Of a stretch of DNA of 64,000 nt, positions 7,603 to 14,864 are shown one piece after another. The position numbers and the translations under genes were made by a program. The stretch is from assembly GCF_000332975.1 (NCBI RefSeq), contig NZ_BANR01000022.1:1-64000 (forward strand), in the 5' to 3' direction. This DNA comes from Gordonia aichiensis NBRC 108223 (GTDB lineage Bacteria > Actinomycetota > Actinomycetes > Mycobacteriales > Mycobacteriaceae). Position 1 is the first letter of the stretch, and each line of letters starts with the position of its first letter. The notes beneath the pieces are model-generated. The model worked only from the letters and a program-made list of their open reading frames with translations, had not been told where the DNA came from and did not search any database.

Positions 7603-8036
7603 CGCTCACCTCCTGGGATCATTGTCTCACTATCTGAGATTACTGTCGCACACTTTGACTCACCGGCGGGTGGCCTAGGCCTCTGACCAGGGGTAACCCC
7701 CCTGGGCTCTGAGTCGTCCGGTGACGGCCTGGCGCGGCCTCGGCGGTTATTACAGGGGCCGCAAACAACGGCGACATCCTGGAGCCTCACAGCCAGGCCC
7801 CGAGCGCGCCGACGCCAGGCCTCCGGGGAGTGGTCGGTGGTGAGGTTCTCGGTGGCTCCGCAGTCCTCACAGAACGGCTGGAGCTTGCGGGCACGTTCGG
7901 AGAGCCGACGCCAACGCTTGTCGTAGCCGCGCTGCTCGCGGGTCGGCCGCTCGGTGACGCGCTCATGGTCGTACGCGCATGGTCCGCACCGTGTGCCCTC
8001 GGTGGGCTCCCCGCAGCCGAGGCAGACCCTAAGCAT
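7599..8036 (-). CDS. HNH endonuclease, terminase-associated
   Basis: The product has 145 residues. It starts with a zinc ribbon (MLRVCLGCGEPTEGTRCGPC), then a basic stretch (GYDKRWRRLSERARKL). The HNH core is FCEDCGATENLTTDHSPEAWRRRARGLAVRLQDVAVVCGPCNNRRG, with paired CxxC motifs, the DH dyad and the terminal Asn. Phage HNH proteins of this type sit next to TerL and are needed for cos cleavage. The ATG at 8036 is chosen because it overlaps the preceding stop by 8 bases; the longer frame to 8126 is a shadow. The C-terminal tail after about residue 105 is disordered. Confidence 0.88.
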   Translation of the reverse strand: MLRVCLGCGEPTEGTRCGPCAYDHERVTERPTREQRGYDKRWRRLSERARKLQPFCEDCGATENLTTDHSPEAWRRRARGLAVRLQDVAVVCGPCNNRRGRARPSPDDSEPRGVTPGQRPRPPAGESKCATVISDSETMIPGGER

Positions 8037-8307
8037 CCCGACCACCGTCCTCGGCGCGTTGGTTGTACGCGTCCAGGAGCGTGTCCAGGTCATCGCGGAG
8101 CTTGTCAAGCCACAGGCGTGGCTCACCGCTGGTGGCGATGGCAGCCAGGCCGAGGCTCATGTCCGCGATGGCGTCGAGCACCAGCCCGGCGTTGTCGCAT
8201 CCCAACGCCACGGCCCTCATGCCGTCCTGGTCTCCCGATGCCTTGGCATACAGGTATGCGAGCGCGTCGCGGTAGGCCTGCTTGTCGATCTTCGGTTGTG
8301 TGCTCAT
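8029..8307 (-). CDS. Small helical satellite protein, unknown function
   Basis: This is a 92-residue protein (MSTQPKIDKQAYRDALAYLY start; LWLDKLRDDLDTLLDAYNQ near the end) that is predicted almost entirely helical. I do not recognise a family. It overlaps both neighbours in the operon (four bases with the gene before, eight with HNH), so it is genuinely translated. Its place immediately before HNH/TerL is where small terminase or packaging-specificity proteins often sit, but no HTH is visible. Confidence 0.6.
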   Translation of the reverse strand: MSTQPKIDKQAYRDALAYLYAKASGDQDGMRAVALGCDNAGLVLDAIADMSLGLAAIATSGEPRLWLDKLRDDLDTLLDAYNQRAEDGGRDA

Positions 8308-8528
8308 CGGTGTGTGCCTCCAGATAGTTCGGTCTGTGCTCGGTGCTCACGGGCCTCGGCCTGCTCGGCCTGGTGTTCTCGATAGGCCTCCCGTGCGCTG
8401 AGCCAGTCGTCCAACATGTCGGCCAACTCCAGGCACCACTCCCGCAGTGCGAGCACCTCCTCGGCGGCCGGATCTCCCCGATGCCGCAGACGCATGTCGA
8501 TGCCGGGGATACGGGCTGGCGCGCTCAT
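8304..8528 (-). CDS. Small coiled-coil satellite protein, unknown function
   Basis: This 74-residue protein has a helical, charged C-terminal half (LREWCLELADMLDDWLSAREAYREHQAEQAEAREHRAQ) likely to form a coiled coil. There is no recognised family. It is coupled by ATGA-type overlaps to the genes on both sides (8304-8307 and 8525-8528). It might be a packaging, size-determination or regulatory factor; nothing in the sequence decides between these. Confidence 0.6.
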   Translation of the reverse strand: MSAPARIPGIDMRLRHRGDPAAEEVLALREWCLELADMLDDWLSAREAYREHQAEQAEAREHRAQTELSGGTHR

Positions 8529-8848
8529 TGGCTCATCACCAATGCCATGGCCGCGGCGAGTTGTTCAGCGATGAACGTCCGCATACGTTCGGCGTCGTCG
8601 CGGCCGTGATAGGTCCCGTCGACCCGGACGACAATGTCGAACGAATCCGGGCCAACCTGTTCCAGTCGGACCGCGTCGTGATCGGTCAGCCACCGACGCC
8701 GCTGGTGTAGGAACTTCACGGATCCGCCCTCGGCTGCGTAGAACTCAACCCACGCCGCTATCTCGTCTCGGTTGAGCGGTTGGGGGTCTGTGGTTTCCGA
8801 TGCCTTGAGTAGCTCGGGGTCCTGGAAGATGTCGTCGTCGGTACTCAC
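8525..8848 (-). CDS. Small satellite protein, unknown function
   Basis: The product has 107 residues from a GTG at 8848, chosen because AAGGAG lies about 9 bases upstream; an upstream alternative at 8893 lacks a site. It begins STDDDIFQDPELLKASET and has a compact C-terminal alpha/beta part (GGSVKFLHQRRRWLTDHDAV, DSFDIVVRVDGTYHGRDDAERMRTFIAEQLAAAMA). I do not recognise it. It is the first gene of the overlapping packaging/head cluster, just downstream of the octamer array. Confidence 0.6.
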   Translation of the reverse strand: MSTDDDIFQDPELLKASETTDPQPLNRDEIAAWVEFYAAEGGSVKFLHQRRRWLTDHDAVRLEQVGPDSFDIVVRVDGTYHGRDDAERMRTFIAEQLAAAMALVMSQ

Positions 8849-8932
8849 GGTGGGGGCTCCTTGGTTGTTGGAAGTTGAACTTCTATGCGCCATTCGCCGG
8901 GGCCACCGCCCCTTATAGGGCGGCGGCGAGTT

Positions 8933-9082
8933 GGCGAATACGTTTGGCGAATACCGGCGAATACCGGCGAGTTGGCGAATAGGGTGCGTTTCCGCAGGTC
9001 AGATGGCATGGGCTATTCGCCGCCTATTCGCCGGTCTATTCGCCGAACCTGGCCCGATTCCAGCGAATCCGGGCGGCGAATA
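8933..9082. repeat. Cluster of eight GGCGAATA octamers (iteron-like, candidate origin)
   Basis: GGCGAATA occurs in direct orientation at 8933, 8946, 8956 and 8974. As its complement TATTCGCC it occurs at 9014, 9025 and 9037, and again directly at 9075. The spacings are 10-18 bp, and the two groups face each other across a 32-bp centre (8982-9013). The reverse copies fall in the last codons of the ATPase gene. Such a cluster is far beyond chance and resembles iterons or an operator array. Placement beside a RepA-like ATPase suggests a replication origin; a packaging (cos) function is the alternative. Confidence 0.7.
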
Positions 9083-10344
9083 GCGGCCAATGCGCTGACC
9101 TGCGGTTTTGCCGGTTCGGAGAACGGATTCACGGCCTTGAGAGGTCTGGCCGACATTGGGTCTACAGCGCGTAGATGGTGGCTACGGCCTTGGGTGGACA
9201 GAGCCAGTTCCCCTGACTCGATGAGGTCCTTGACCGCGGCCCGGATAGCAGCCCTCGGGAGACCCTCACCGGCGTAGTTCTCGGTGTCGCGCTTGGTCGG
9301 TTCGACGCCGATGTTGTTCTGCTCCCGTACCCACTCGGCAACGGCCGCCCGGGCCTTGATGTTGCGGGCGCTGCGCTCGGTGTCCTTGGCCACCTTGGCG
9401 GCATCGGGTACCGGCGGCAGGTAGAGCAGCCGACGCGTCTCGGAGTCAAACTCAAGGGTTCCCTGGGCAACCTCCACGTCCCGGCCCATGGCGCGGAACT
9501 TGCGCTCGGAGGCCGGGTCCTGGCGGTCTTCCATCTCCAGGTACCAGAGGGCATCGGCCCAGTCCTCCTTACGGGAGTCGCCGCGGGCTCGGTCGTTGCC
9601 GTGTCCGGCGTGGTCGAGAACTACGGCCTCCGAGGCCTTGGACTCATCCAGGAGCGCGTCAAACGCCACGAGGAACTGGCCAGCGTCGGTGTTCTCGTTG
9701 AGCCCGAGCGCGTCCAGGATCGGCCGGAGGCAGTCCAGGAGCACGACATCGGACCCGGCCAGCTCCTCGGCCCACACGGCCCGTGTGGCGGGGTCGGTGA
9801 TGTCGAACGTGGCCGCCTTCCCACGGAGGTGAATCATGTTCACGGCCTTGGTGTTCTGGATACCGAGATCTGCCAGCCAGCGGTAACTCTGGGCGCGCGA
9901 CATCTCGATGTCGATGACCGTGACCTTGCTCCTGGCGCGCGTCGGGAAGTGCCCGAGGAACGGGACTCCATCGGCCAGGGAGCGGATTAGCTCATTGCGG
10001 GCCGTGGTCTTGCCGGACTTGCGGGCCGCGGGGAACAGGGCTCGGCCGCCAGTCGGGAGGAGACCCTCCACCGCGTACTCCTCGGCCTCCGGCGGGTCGG
10101 CCAGGAGATCCGCCAGGGACTCGGTCGCCGGGATCTGGTCCCGGAGCTTCAAGGCCTCGGCGGATCGTTCCTCGGCATCGGCTTGGCGCTTGGTTGCCCT
10201 GCGTCGGCGCTCCTTCTCCAGGTCGTCGGCCTTAACCTTGAGGACCGTGAGACGCGCCTCGGCCTTGATACGCCGAAACTCGGCGGCCACCAGACCCTCT
10301 ACGGGGACCTTCTCACCCGATGCGAGGGTGATGGTTTCGGTCAT
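9013..10344 (-). CDS. RepA/RecA-like AAA ATPase (putative replication protein of the satellite)
   Basis: The product has 443 residues. The N-terminal 90 residues form a charged coiled coil (EFRRIKAEARLTVLKVKADDLEKERRRRATKRQADAEE). A RecA-type ATPase core follows: Walker A PAARKSGKTT (about 105-114), KVTVIDIEMSRAQSYRWL, Walker B DVVLLDCLRPILDALG, and VVLDHAGHGNDRARGDS as the sensor region. The C-terminus contains a winged-helix-like segment (TENYAGEGLPRAAIRAAVKDLIESGELALSTQGRSHHL). This is the layout of RepA-type hexameric helicase or AAA_25 proteins encoded by plasmids and islands. The ATG at 10344 is coupled by ATGA to the small upstream peptide. Its last codons overlap the octamer array. 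Confidence 0.8.
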   Translation of the reverse strand: MTETITLASGEKVPVEGLVAAEFRRIKAEARLTVLKVKADDLEKERRRRATKRQADAEERSAEALKLRDQIPATESLADLLADPPEAEEYAVEGLLPTGGRALFPAARKSGKTTARNELIRSLADGVPFLGHFPTRARSKVTVIDIEMSRAQSYRWLADLGIQNTKAVNMIHLRGKAATFDITDPATRAVWAEELAGSDVVLLDCLRPILDALGLNENTDAGQFLVAFDALLDESKASEAVVLDHAGHGNDRARGDSRKEDWADALWYLEMEDRQDPASERKFRAMGRDVEVAQGTLEFDSETRRLLYLPPVPDAAKVAKDTERSARNIKARAAVAEWVREQNNIGVEPTKRDTENYAGEGLPRAAIRAAVKDLIESGELALSTQGRSHHLRAVDPMSARPLKAVNPFSEPAKPQVSALAAIRRPDSLESGQVRRIDRRIGGE

Positions 10345-10439
10345 CGGCCCACCACCTGGAGGTGGCGGAGAATGACGCCGAGGCCGTATCCGGCGGGCCA
10401 AGCCATGGCCGAGACCATGACGATGAGAATTGATGTCAC
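10341..10439 (-). CDS. 32-residue membrane micro-protein coupled to the ATPase
   Basis: A GTG at 10439 has AGGAG nine to ten bases upstream and opens a 33-codon frame. The peptide begins MTSILIVMVSAMAWPAGYG and ends ILRHLQVVGR: one hydrophobic span of about 20 residues with a short basic C-terminus. Its TGA overlaps the ATPase ATG as ATGA, typical of real coupled genes. No homologue is known to me. It might be a holin-like, superinfection or membrane-anchoring peptide, or only a coupling leader. Confidence 0.55.
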   Translation of the reverse strand: MTSILIVMVSAMAWPAGYGLGVILRHLQVVGR

Positions 10440-10498
10440 GTTTGCACTCCTGGAGACGAACCGAATGATGTTGTTCGGGTTGGTGATTCGTCTCCAGG

Positions 10499-10696
10499 TC
10501 ACGCGGCGGGGAAGCAACCCGAGGCCTTGGCCTCAAAACGGGCCACCTCAGTCTCCGAGATACGGATGACGCCTGGAGTGGGCCGGAACGCTGCGAGTTG
10601 GCCGGATGAGATCAAGCGGCGGACGGTCCGGGTGGAGCAATCCCAGCGCTCGGCCAGATCAACGAGGGACACGTACGTGGTGGCCTTGGTAGCCAT
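10499..10696 (-). CDS. Excisionase-like helix-turn-helix protein (BldC/MerR HTH_17 type)
   Basis: The product has about 65 residues, starting MATKATTYVSLVDLAERWDC. The HTH and wing read STRTVRRLISSGQLAAFRPTPGVIRISETEVARFEAK, the pattern of DNA-binding excisionase-family proteins. The ATG at 10696 is used, with GAGGTG a few bases upstream; a GTG two codons earlier overlaps that site. It is the first gene after the integrase in the same direction. It probably acts as recombination directionality factor, and may also regulate the operators in 10703-10886, as AlpA-like proteins do in other satellites. Confidence 0.82.
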   Translation of the reverse strand: MATKATTYVSLVDLAERWDCSTRTVRRLISSGQLAAFRPTPGVIRISETEVARFEAKASGCFPAA

Positions 10697-10702
10697 GTTC
10701 AC

Positions 10703-10886
10703 CTCACACGGGAGTCGGTCGTGACTCCGAGACGGCTGGCCCGATAGGGCCTACATAGTCCTGGTCAATGTCTCGGTGCGGTGTGAGGATCAAGGTATGC
10801 GTGCGCGCCGCGTCTGTCAAACATGGACACGCCGAGATTCGTTGTCCCCGTGTTGACTTCATGCGTCAACACGCTAACGGCGAGCG
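10703..10886. promoter_or_regulatory. Integrase-excisionase intergenic control region with three inverted repeats
   Basis: It contains GGAGTC-n6-GACTCC (10711-10728), GGCCC-GATA-GGGCC (10738-10751) and GTGTTGAC-TTCATGC-GTCAACAC (10850-10872, 8-bp perfect arms). A TAACG/CGTTA pair overlaps the integrase stop. The first two are near the excisionase start and look like operators or promoter elements. The third lies 15 bp beyond the integrase stop and could be its terminator or another operator. No gene is supported here. Confidence 0.55.
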
Positions 10887-11990
10887 TTAACTCCCGGCGG
10901 CCAACTTGCTCATTCGGCGGGCAATCTCGGCGTCCCGACCCGCGGCAACGTGTTGGTAGTGCAGGGCCATTGTCGGCGTGGTGTGGCCGATGCGGTGCAT
11001 GAGTTCGGCCACCGTCGCGCCGCTCTGCGCAGCGAGAACGGCCCCGGCGTGCCGCAGATCGTGAACCCGCAGATCCGCCTTGCCGATCTTGTCGCGGGCC
11101 GGGTTGAAAATCTTGCGGTAGTCCCACTCCCCTACGTGAGTAGCGGCGTCAGTGGCGAACAAAAGCGCGTCCGAGCCCTTGCCGACGTGCTCCCGCATGA
11201 ACCTCTTGAGGTCCGGGACGATGTGCGGCGGCACCACCACGGTCCGGGTACCCGCCGAGGTCTTGGGAGTGTCCACCCGGAACTTCCCGTCCCGATACGT
11301 CACCGCGCGCGTGACCGAGACTGTCCCGGACTTGAGGTTCACGTCCCCGCGCCGGAGTTCAAACAACTCTCCGCGCCGCAAACCACACCAGCCCATGAGT
11401 AGGGCCGACATCCCCCACCGTGGCCCCATGGCGTCGGCCAGCGCGGTCAGCTCCTTGGCGTCCAGGACGACGGGCTCCCGCTTGCGCTTGGTGTGCATGG
11501 CTCCCTCCAGGCGGCATGGGTTGGCGTCGATCACCTCATCGGTCACCGCGGTACGGAATATCGCGTGGAGGAGCTGATACGCGTGGGTCTTGCGTGTCGC
11601 GCCGGTCTCCAAGCCCGCGTGCCATGCGCGGACCTGGCTCGGGGTCACCTTGGCCAGCTCCGCGTCCCCAAGGCCGGGATTGATGTGGAGCCGGAGGAGG
11701 TCCTTGTAGAGGGAGCGCGTCCGGGGCTTGATGTCACGCTGGGCCAGCCATTGCTCCGAGTAGGTCTTGACGGTCACGCCGCGTGCAGCCTCAGCGGTTG
11801 GCGGTCTCCAGGTCTCCAGGTCAATCTTGCGTCGCTCTGCCGATAGCCAGCCTTCGGCATCTACCTTGGCCGCGAACGTGGCCGGGGCCTTGTAGAGGAT
11901 GCTGTCGGGTCCGAGGTATGCCGCCTGCCATCGCCCCGAGGGGAGTTCACGTAGACGCCCGAATCCCCGTTTGGTGCGCGTTCCTGCCAA
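10887..11990 (-). CDS. int: Tyrosine-family site-specific integrase of the satellite
   Basis: The product has 367 residues. The N-terminal arm-binding domain is GTRTKRGFGRLRELPSGRWQAAYLGPDS. The SAM-like core-binding domain is VKTYSEQWLAQRDIKPRTRSLYKDLLRLHINPGLGD. The catalytic domain has Arg in WCGLRRGELFELRRGDV (about residue 210), HDLRHAGAVLAAQSG (about 310), GHTTPTMALHYQHV with Tyr as nucleophile (about 345). The TTG at 11990 is preferred because related phage integrases begin MAGTR..GFGRLR and GAGGG precedes it. The gene lies 156 bp from the right attachment repeat, so it should catalyse integration into tRNA-Arg and, with the HTH protein, excision. Confidence 0.94.
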   Translation of the reverse strand: MAGTRTKRGFGRLRELPSGRWQAAYLGPDSILYKAPATFAAKVDAEGWLSAERRKIDLETWRPPTAEAARGVTVKTYSEQWLAQRDIKPRTRSLYKDLLRLHINPGLGDAELAKVTPSQVRAWHAGLETGATRKTHAYQLLHAIFRTAVTDEVIDANPCRLEGAMHTKRKREPVVLDAKELTALADAMGPRWGMSALLMGWCGLRRGELFELRRGDVNLKSGTVSVTRAVTYRDGKFRVDTPKTSAGTRTVVVPPHIVPDLKRFMREHVGKGSDALLFATDAATHVGEWDYRKIFNPARDKIGKADLRVHDLRHAGAVLAAQSGATVAELMHRIGHTTPTMALHYQHVAAGRDAEIARRMSKLAAGS

Positions 11991-12008
11991 TGTCGCTGCC
12001 CTCTCACC

Positions 12009-12027
12009 CGTGCAATATGCGTGCAAG
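12009..12027 (+). other. Arm-type integrase site near attR
   Basis: CGTGCAATATGCGTGCAAG is the partner of 2342-2360 (17 of 19 identical). It sits in the integrase leader, between the integrase start and the right core repeat. Confidence 0.6.
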
Positions 12028-12145
12028 ATGAGAGTACATCGGTGCCGTCCTGGTCCACCGTTGTCCTGTCGTCAGTTCCCCGATTGACCTGGTGGAACGT
12101 GGACAATGCGCTGGTAGGCCCGAGATCCTGTCTGCCAGGCAAATG

Positions 12146-12172
12146 AGGTTCGAGTCCTGCCGGGGGCACTGT
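12146..12172 (+). repeat. attR core (direct repeat with 2282-2308)
   Basis: An exact 27-bp copy of the left core. Here it is a tRNA fragment only, since the bases to its left do not form the rest of a tRNA. Chromosomal sequence resumes at 12173. Confidence 0.92.
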
Positions 12173-12642
12173 CAGGATCTCGTCGAACTTCGGCCGGCGT
12201 GCACCGCTGCTTGGAGCAAGGCGACCCGCGTGGCCACAGGGTGACTCCGCCAGCCGTGCGCCGGATTCGGTGCAACTCCACACAGGCTCAACGAGCAGAG
12301 CAGCGGGCAGCAACGTTCCCTGTTTCATCGATCCAGCCTTTACCAGTACGAGGTGCTTACCCAAAGGTGTGCTCAACTGCAGGCCCTCCCGCCGGAGCAA
12401 CAGCGTCAACACGGGAGTGTCTACGCGCAGGTGCTCGTCGTCGGAACCTGCTCGCCACGTTGCACCGGCTTTGAGAATCCTGCGGTTCTGAACGTGGGCC
12501 CCGACCAGACACGCGACGACCGACACAACCGAGAACAGGGCAAAGATCCCCACGCCGATCAGTCCCCCAAGGGACCACCCGCTACCGGTGGCGATGCATA
12601 CCGCGGCAAAGATCGCTGCACAGACTCATTCGTCGTACTCAT
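12173..12642 (-). pseudogene. Possible frameshifted small membrane protein gene
   Basis: An ATG at 12642 starts MSTTNES and then runs to a stop after 27 codons. One frame over, an open frame encodes VCAAIFAAVCIATG and GLIGVGIFALFSVVSVVACLVGA, two hydrophobic spans, then a soluble part (HLRVDTPVLTLLLRREGLQLS, GKHLVLVKAGSMKQGTLLPAALL). A one-base change near 12625-12635 would join them into a two-TM protein. The frame then continues through the attachment core into the element, so its original end is lost or lay in the tRNA. No family is recognised. It could also start at a GTG at 12553 without any frameshift. Confidence 0.35.
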
Positions 12643-12731
12643 CAGCCGATCCTGTCACGACCAGTCTTCGCTGCCGTCGACGACTGAAAATTGCTTGCGC
12701 CCCCTCGCACCGCTGATAGCGTCGTCCGACG

Positions 12732-13256
12732 ATGTCTGAGCACACCGACGCCACAGAATGGCACACGCGTACCGAAACCCCCGATGACGTCTCCCCCGTC
12801 CGTGAGGTGACGCTCGCAGCCTTTCCCACGGCCGAAGAGGCTGACATCCTCGACGGCCTGCGGCGCGACCCGGCATGGATCGACGGGCTCTCCATCGTCG
12901 CCACCGACACCGCAGGGCGCATCGTCGGCCACGGCGTCGCAACCCGCGGCTACGTCGACGACGCTCCGGTCCTCGGAGTGGGACCCGTGTCGGTACTACC
13001 GGAGTTCCAGAATCGTGGCGCGGGCAGCGCCATCAACCGAGCACTTCTGCGGGCCGCGAGAGAGATGGGCGAAGCCCACGTAGTGGTACTCGGGCATTCC
13101 GACTACTACCCACGGTTCGGATTTCAACCCGCCTCGATACACGGAATCAGCCTGCCATTCGACGTCCCCGATGACGCCTTCATGGCGTTGACGTTGGATG
13201 CGGACCGGCCACTTCCCACCGGTGTCATGCATTACGCGGCACCCTTCGGAGTGTGA
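12732..13256 (+). CDS. GNAT-family N-acetyltransferase (YhbS-like)
   Basis: The 174-residue product has the acetyl-CoA-binding core of the GNAT fold: VGHGVATRGYVDDAPVLGVGPVSVLPEFQNRGAGSAINRALLRAAREMG (motif A with Q/RxxGxG/A as QNRGAGS). Then come VVVLGHSDYYPRFGFQPAS (motif B) and DAFMALTLD. The YPRFGF block is typical of YhbS-like acetyltransferases. The substrate is unknown. The ATG at 12732 has little leader, suggesting a leaderless transcript. It is divergent from the possible membrane-protein gene and convergent with the permease. Confidence 0.9.
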   Translation: MSEHTDATEWHTRTETPDDVSPVREVTLAAFPTAEEADILDGLRRDPAWIDGLSIVATDTAGRIVGHGVATRGYVDDAPVLGVGPVSVLPEFQNRGAGSAINRALLRAAREMGEAHVVVLGHSDYYPRFGFQPASIHGISLPFDVPDDAFMALTLDADRPLPTGVMHYAAPFGV

Positions 13257-13283
13257 ATCAGCCTGCAACGCATCTCATCTGCA

Positions 13284-14639
13284 CTACGCGCCGCGCGCCC
13301 CCGCGGTGCCGCGCCACCCTCCGACGAGTCGGATCATGTGATAGATGAGGAGCGCGCAGACCGCGCCGATCGCGATACCTCCGAAGCTCACATCGCCAAT
13401 GGTCCAGCTGAAGTCGGCGATCGCGATGATGAGTGGAATCGCCGCTGTGAACTGATTGATCGGTCTGGAGAAGTCGACGCGGTTGGTCACCCAGATGTGC
13501 ACGCCGATGATCGCGACGAGACCATAGAGCGCGGTGGTGATTCCGCCGAGCACACCGGCAGGCACCGACGCGATCACAGCGCCGATCTTCGGACAGAGCC
13601 CCAGCACGATCGCCGCCGCGGCCGCCACCCAGTACGCAGCGGTCGAGTACACCTTCGTCGCCGCCATCACACCGATGTTCTCGGCATAGGTCGTGGTCGC
13701 CGATCCGCCGCCCGAACCGGCGATCATCGTCGACAATCCGTCGGCGAACAACGCCCGGCCCATCCGGCTGTCGAAGTCCGAGCCGGTCATCATCGCAACC
13801 GATTTCACGTGCCCGATGTTCTCGACGACCAGCACGAGAACGACTGGTAGGAACGTCGGGATCACCGAAAAATGAAACGTCGGGGTCTCAAAGTCGGGCA
13901 GGCCGACCCAACTCGCGGCGTGGATGGCGCTGGTATCCACCTCGTTACGGATCAACGCCACCACGTACCCGATCACCACGCTCAACACGATCGCGAGCCT
14001 GCCGAGCAGTCCGCGCAGCAGTGCGATGGACAGAACCAGCAGAACGAGAACGATCGTGGCCGTCACCGGCTGCTTCTCGAAGTTCGCCTTCGCCGACGGC
14101 GCGAGGTTCAGGCCGATCAGCGCCACGATCGTTCCGGTGACGATCGGTGGCATGGCGAGGTCGATCCAGCGGACGCCTGCGAAGTGCACGATCACGCCGA
14201 TCAGCGCAAGCAGAGCGCCGACCACCACGATCCCGCCGAGCGCTGACGACTGACCATGCGACGCGGTCGCCGCGAGCACCGGAGCGATGATCGCGAAGCT
14301 CGATCCGAGGTAGCTCGGCAAGCGGTTGCCGGTGATGATCAGGAACAGCACAGTGCCGATACCGGAGAACAGGAGCGTCGTGGCAGGTGGGAAACCCGTG
14401 AGCACGGGCACCAGGAATGTCGAACCGAACATCGCCACGACGTGCTGCACGCCGATACCGACCGTCTTCGGCCACGACAACCGCTCCCCCGGGCCGACGA
14501 CGTCGTCGACGTCGACGCGTGTCCACCCCGCCCCGTCGGCTATCCGCTTCGACGTCGTTGTGGCCCCGTAGCGATCTCCCGCATCACGCCGACCGTCTTC
14601 GCTGCCGTCACCACCGTCATGGGCCTCGTCGTCATGCAC
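13284..14639 (-). CDS. NCS2-family uracil/xanthine permease
   Basis: This is an integral membrane nucleobase transporter of about 450 residues with a dozen or more hydrophobic segments. Family markers are WPKTVGIGVQHVVAMFGSTFLVPVLTG, LPSYLGSSFAIIAPVLA, VVENIGHVKSVAMMTG (the conserved glutamate/NxGxxxxT-like region), and GSGGGSATTTYAENIGVMAATKVYS. The uracil-permease (UraA/RutG) branch is favoured by GSSFAIIAP and TYAENIGV. The start is unclear: GTG at 14639 is used, with another GTG at 14696; the conserved part begins about 50 residues in. No pyrimidine genes are adjacent. Confidence 0.9.
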   Translation of the reverse strand: MHDDEAHDGGDGSEDGRRDAGDRYGATTTSKRIADGAGWTRVDVDDVVGPGERLSWPKTVGIGVQHVVAMFGSTFLVPVLTGFPPATTLLFSGIGTVLFLIITGNRLPSYLGSSFAIIAPVLAATASHGQSSALGGIVVVGALLALIGVIVHFAGVRWIDLAMPPIVTGTIVALIGLNLAPSAKANFEKQPVTATIVLVLLVLSIALLRGLLGRLAIVLSVVIGYVVALIRNEVDTSAIHAASWVGLPDFETPTFHFSVIPTFLPVVLVLVVENIGHVKSVAMMTGSDFDSRMGRALFADGLSTMIAGSGGGSATTTYAENIGVMAATKVYSTAAYWVAAAAAIVLGLCPKIGAVIASVPAGVLGGITTALYGLVAIIGVHIWVTNRVDFSRPINQFTAAIPLIIAIADFSWTIGDVSFGGIAIGAVCALLIYHMIRLVGGWRGTAGARGA

Positions 14640-14864
14640 GAGGAACAGTCTGCGGTATCGGGCGGCGTGTCGCCGGGTTTCGCTGCCCACTCGCACGCCC
14701 GCACGTGCGCGCTGCCCACCGCGAGAGTCGCTAAAACGTTGTCCGAGTGAGCTTCTGCGTTGACAGCGCCCTCCCAGCCGCGCGGCAGTGAGCGGTCAGC
14801 GACGCTACCTAGTGTTCTTCTCGTCGGCAACGCAGCCGGCCGGAATTCACCAAGGAGATCCCCG

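Larger units (their letters stand above)
2282..12172. mobile_element. 9.86-kb integrated phage satellite with its own capsid module (capsid-forming PICI-like)
   Basis: The element is bounded by a 27-bp perfect direct repeat (2282-2308 and 12146-12172) that is the 3' end of tRNA-Arg plus ACTGT. Inside each end is a matching arm-type site. All genes are on the minus strand: tyrosine integrase beside the right repeat, excisionase-like HTH protein, small membrane peptide, RepA-like ATPase, three small proteins, HNH nuclease, TerL, portal, scaffold, major capsid protein and two head-completion proteins. No tail, tape-measure, lysin, holin, protease or recognisable repressor gene is present. The genes overlap tightly and look intact, so it is not a decayed prophage. 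By analogy with capsid-forming phage-inducible islands, I infer that it packages its own small genome in its own heads and takes tails from a helper phage. Confidence 0.85.

Noticed and set aside
6181..7686. 501-codon plus-strand open frame across the terminase
   Set aside because: Shadow of TerL; the minus-strand frame has all terminase motifs.
8933..9082. CRISPR array at the octamer cluster
   Set aside because: The repeats are only 8 bp, occur in both orientations and have irregular short spacing; no cas genes are present.
11861..12172. Continuation of the minus-strand membrane-protein frame into the element
   Set aside because: It crosses the attachment core into the integrase leader and N-terminus, so it is a fusion created by integration.
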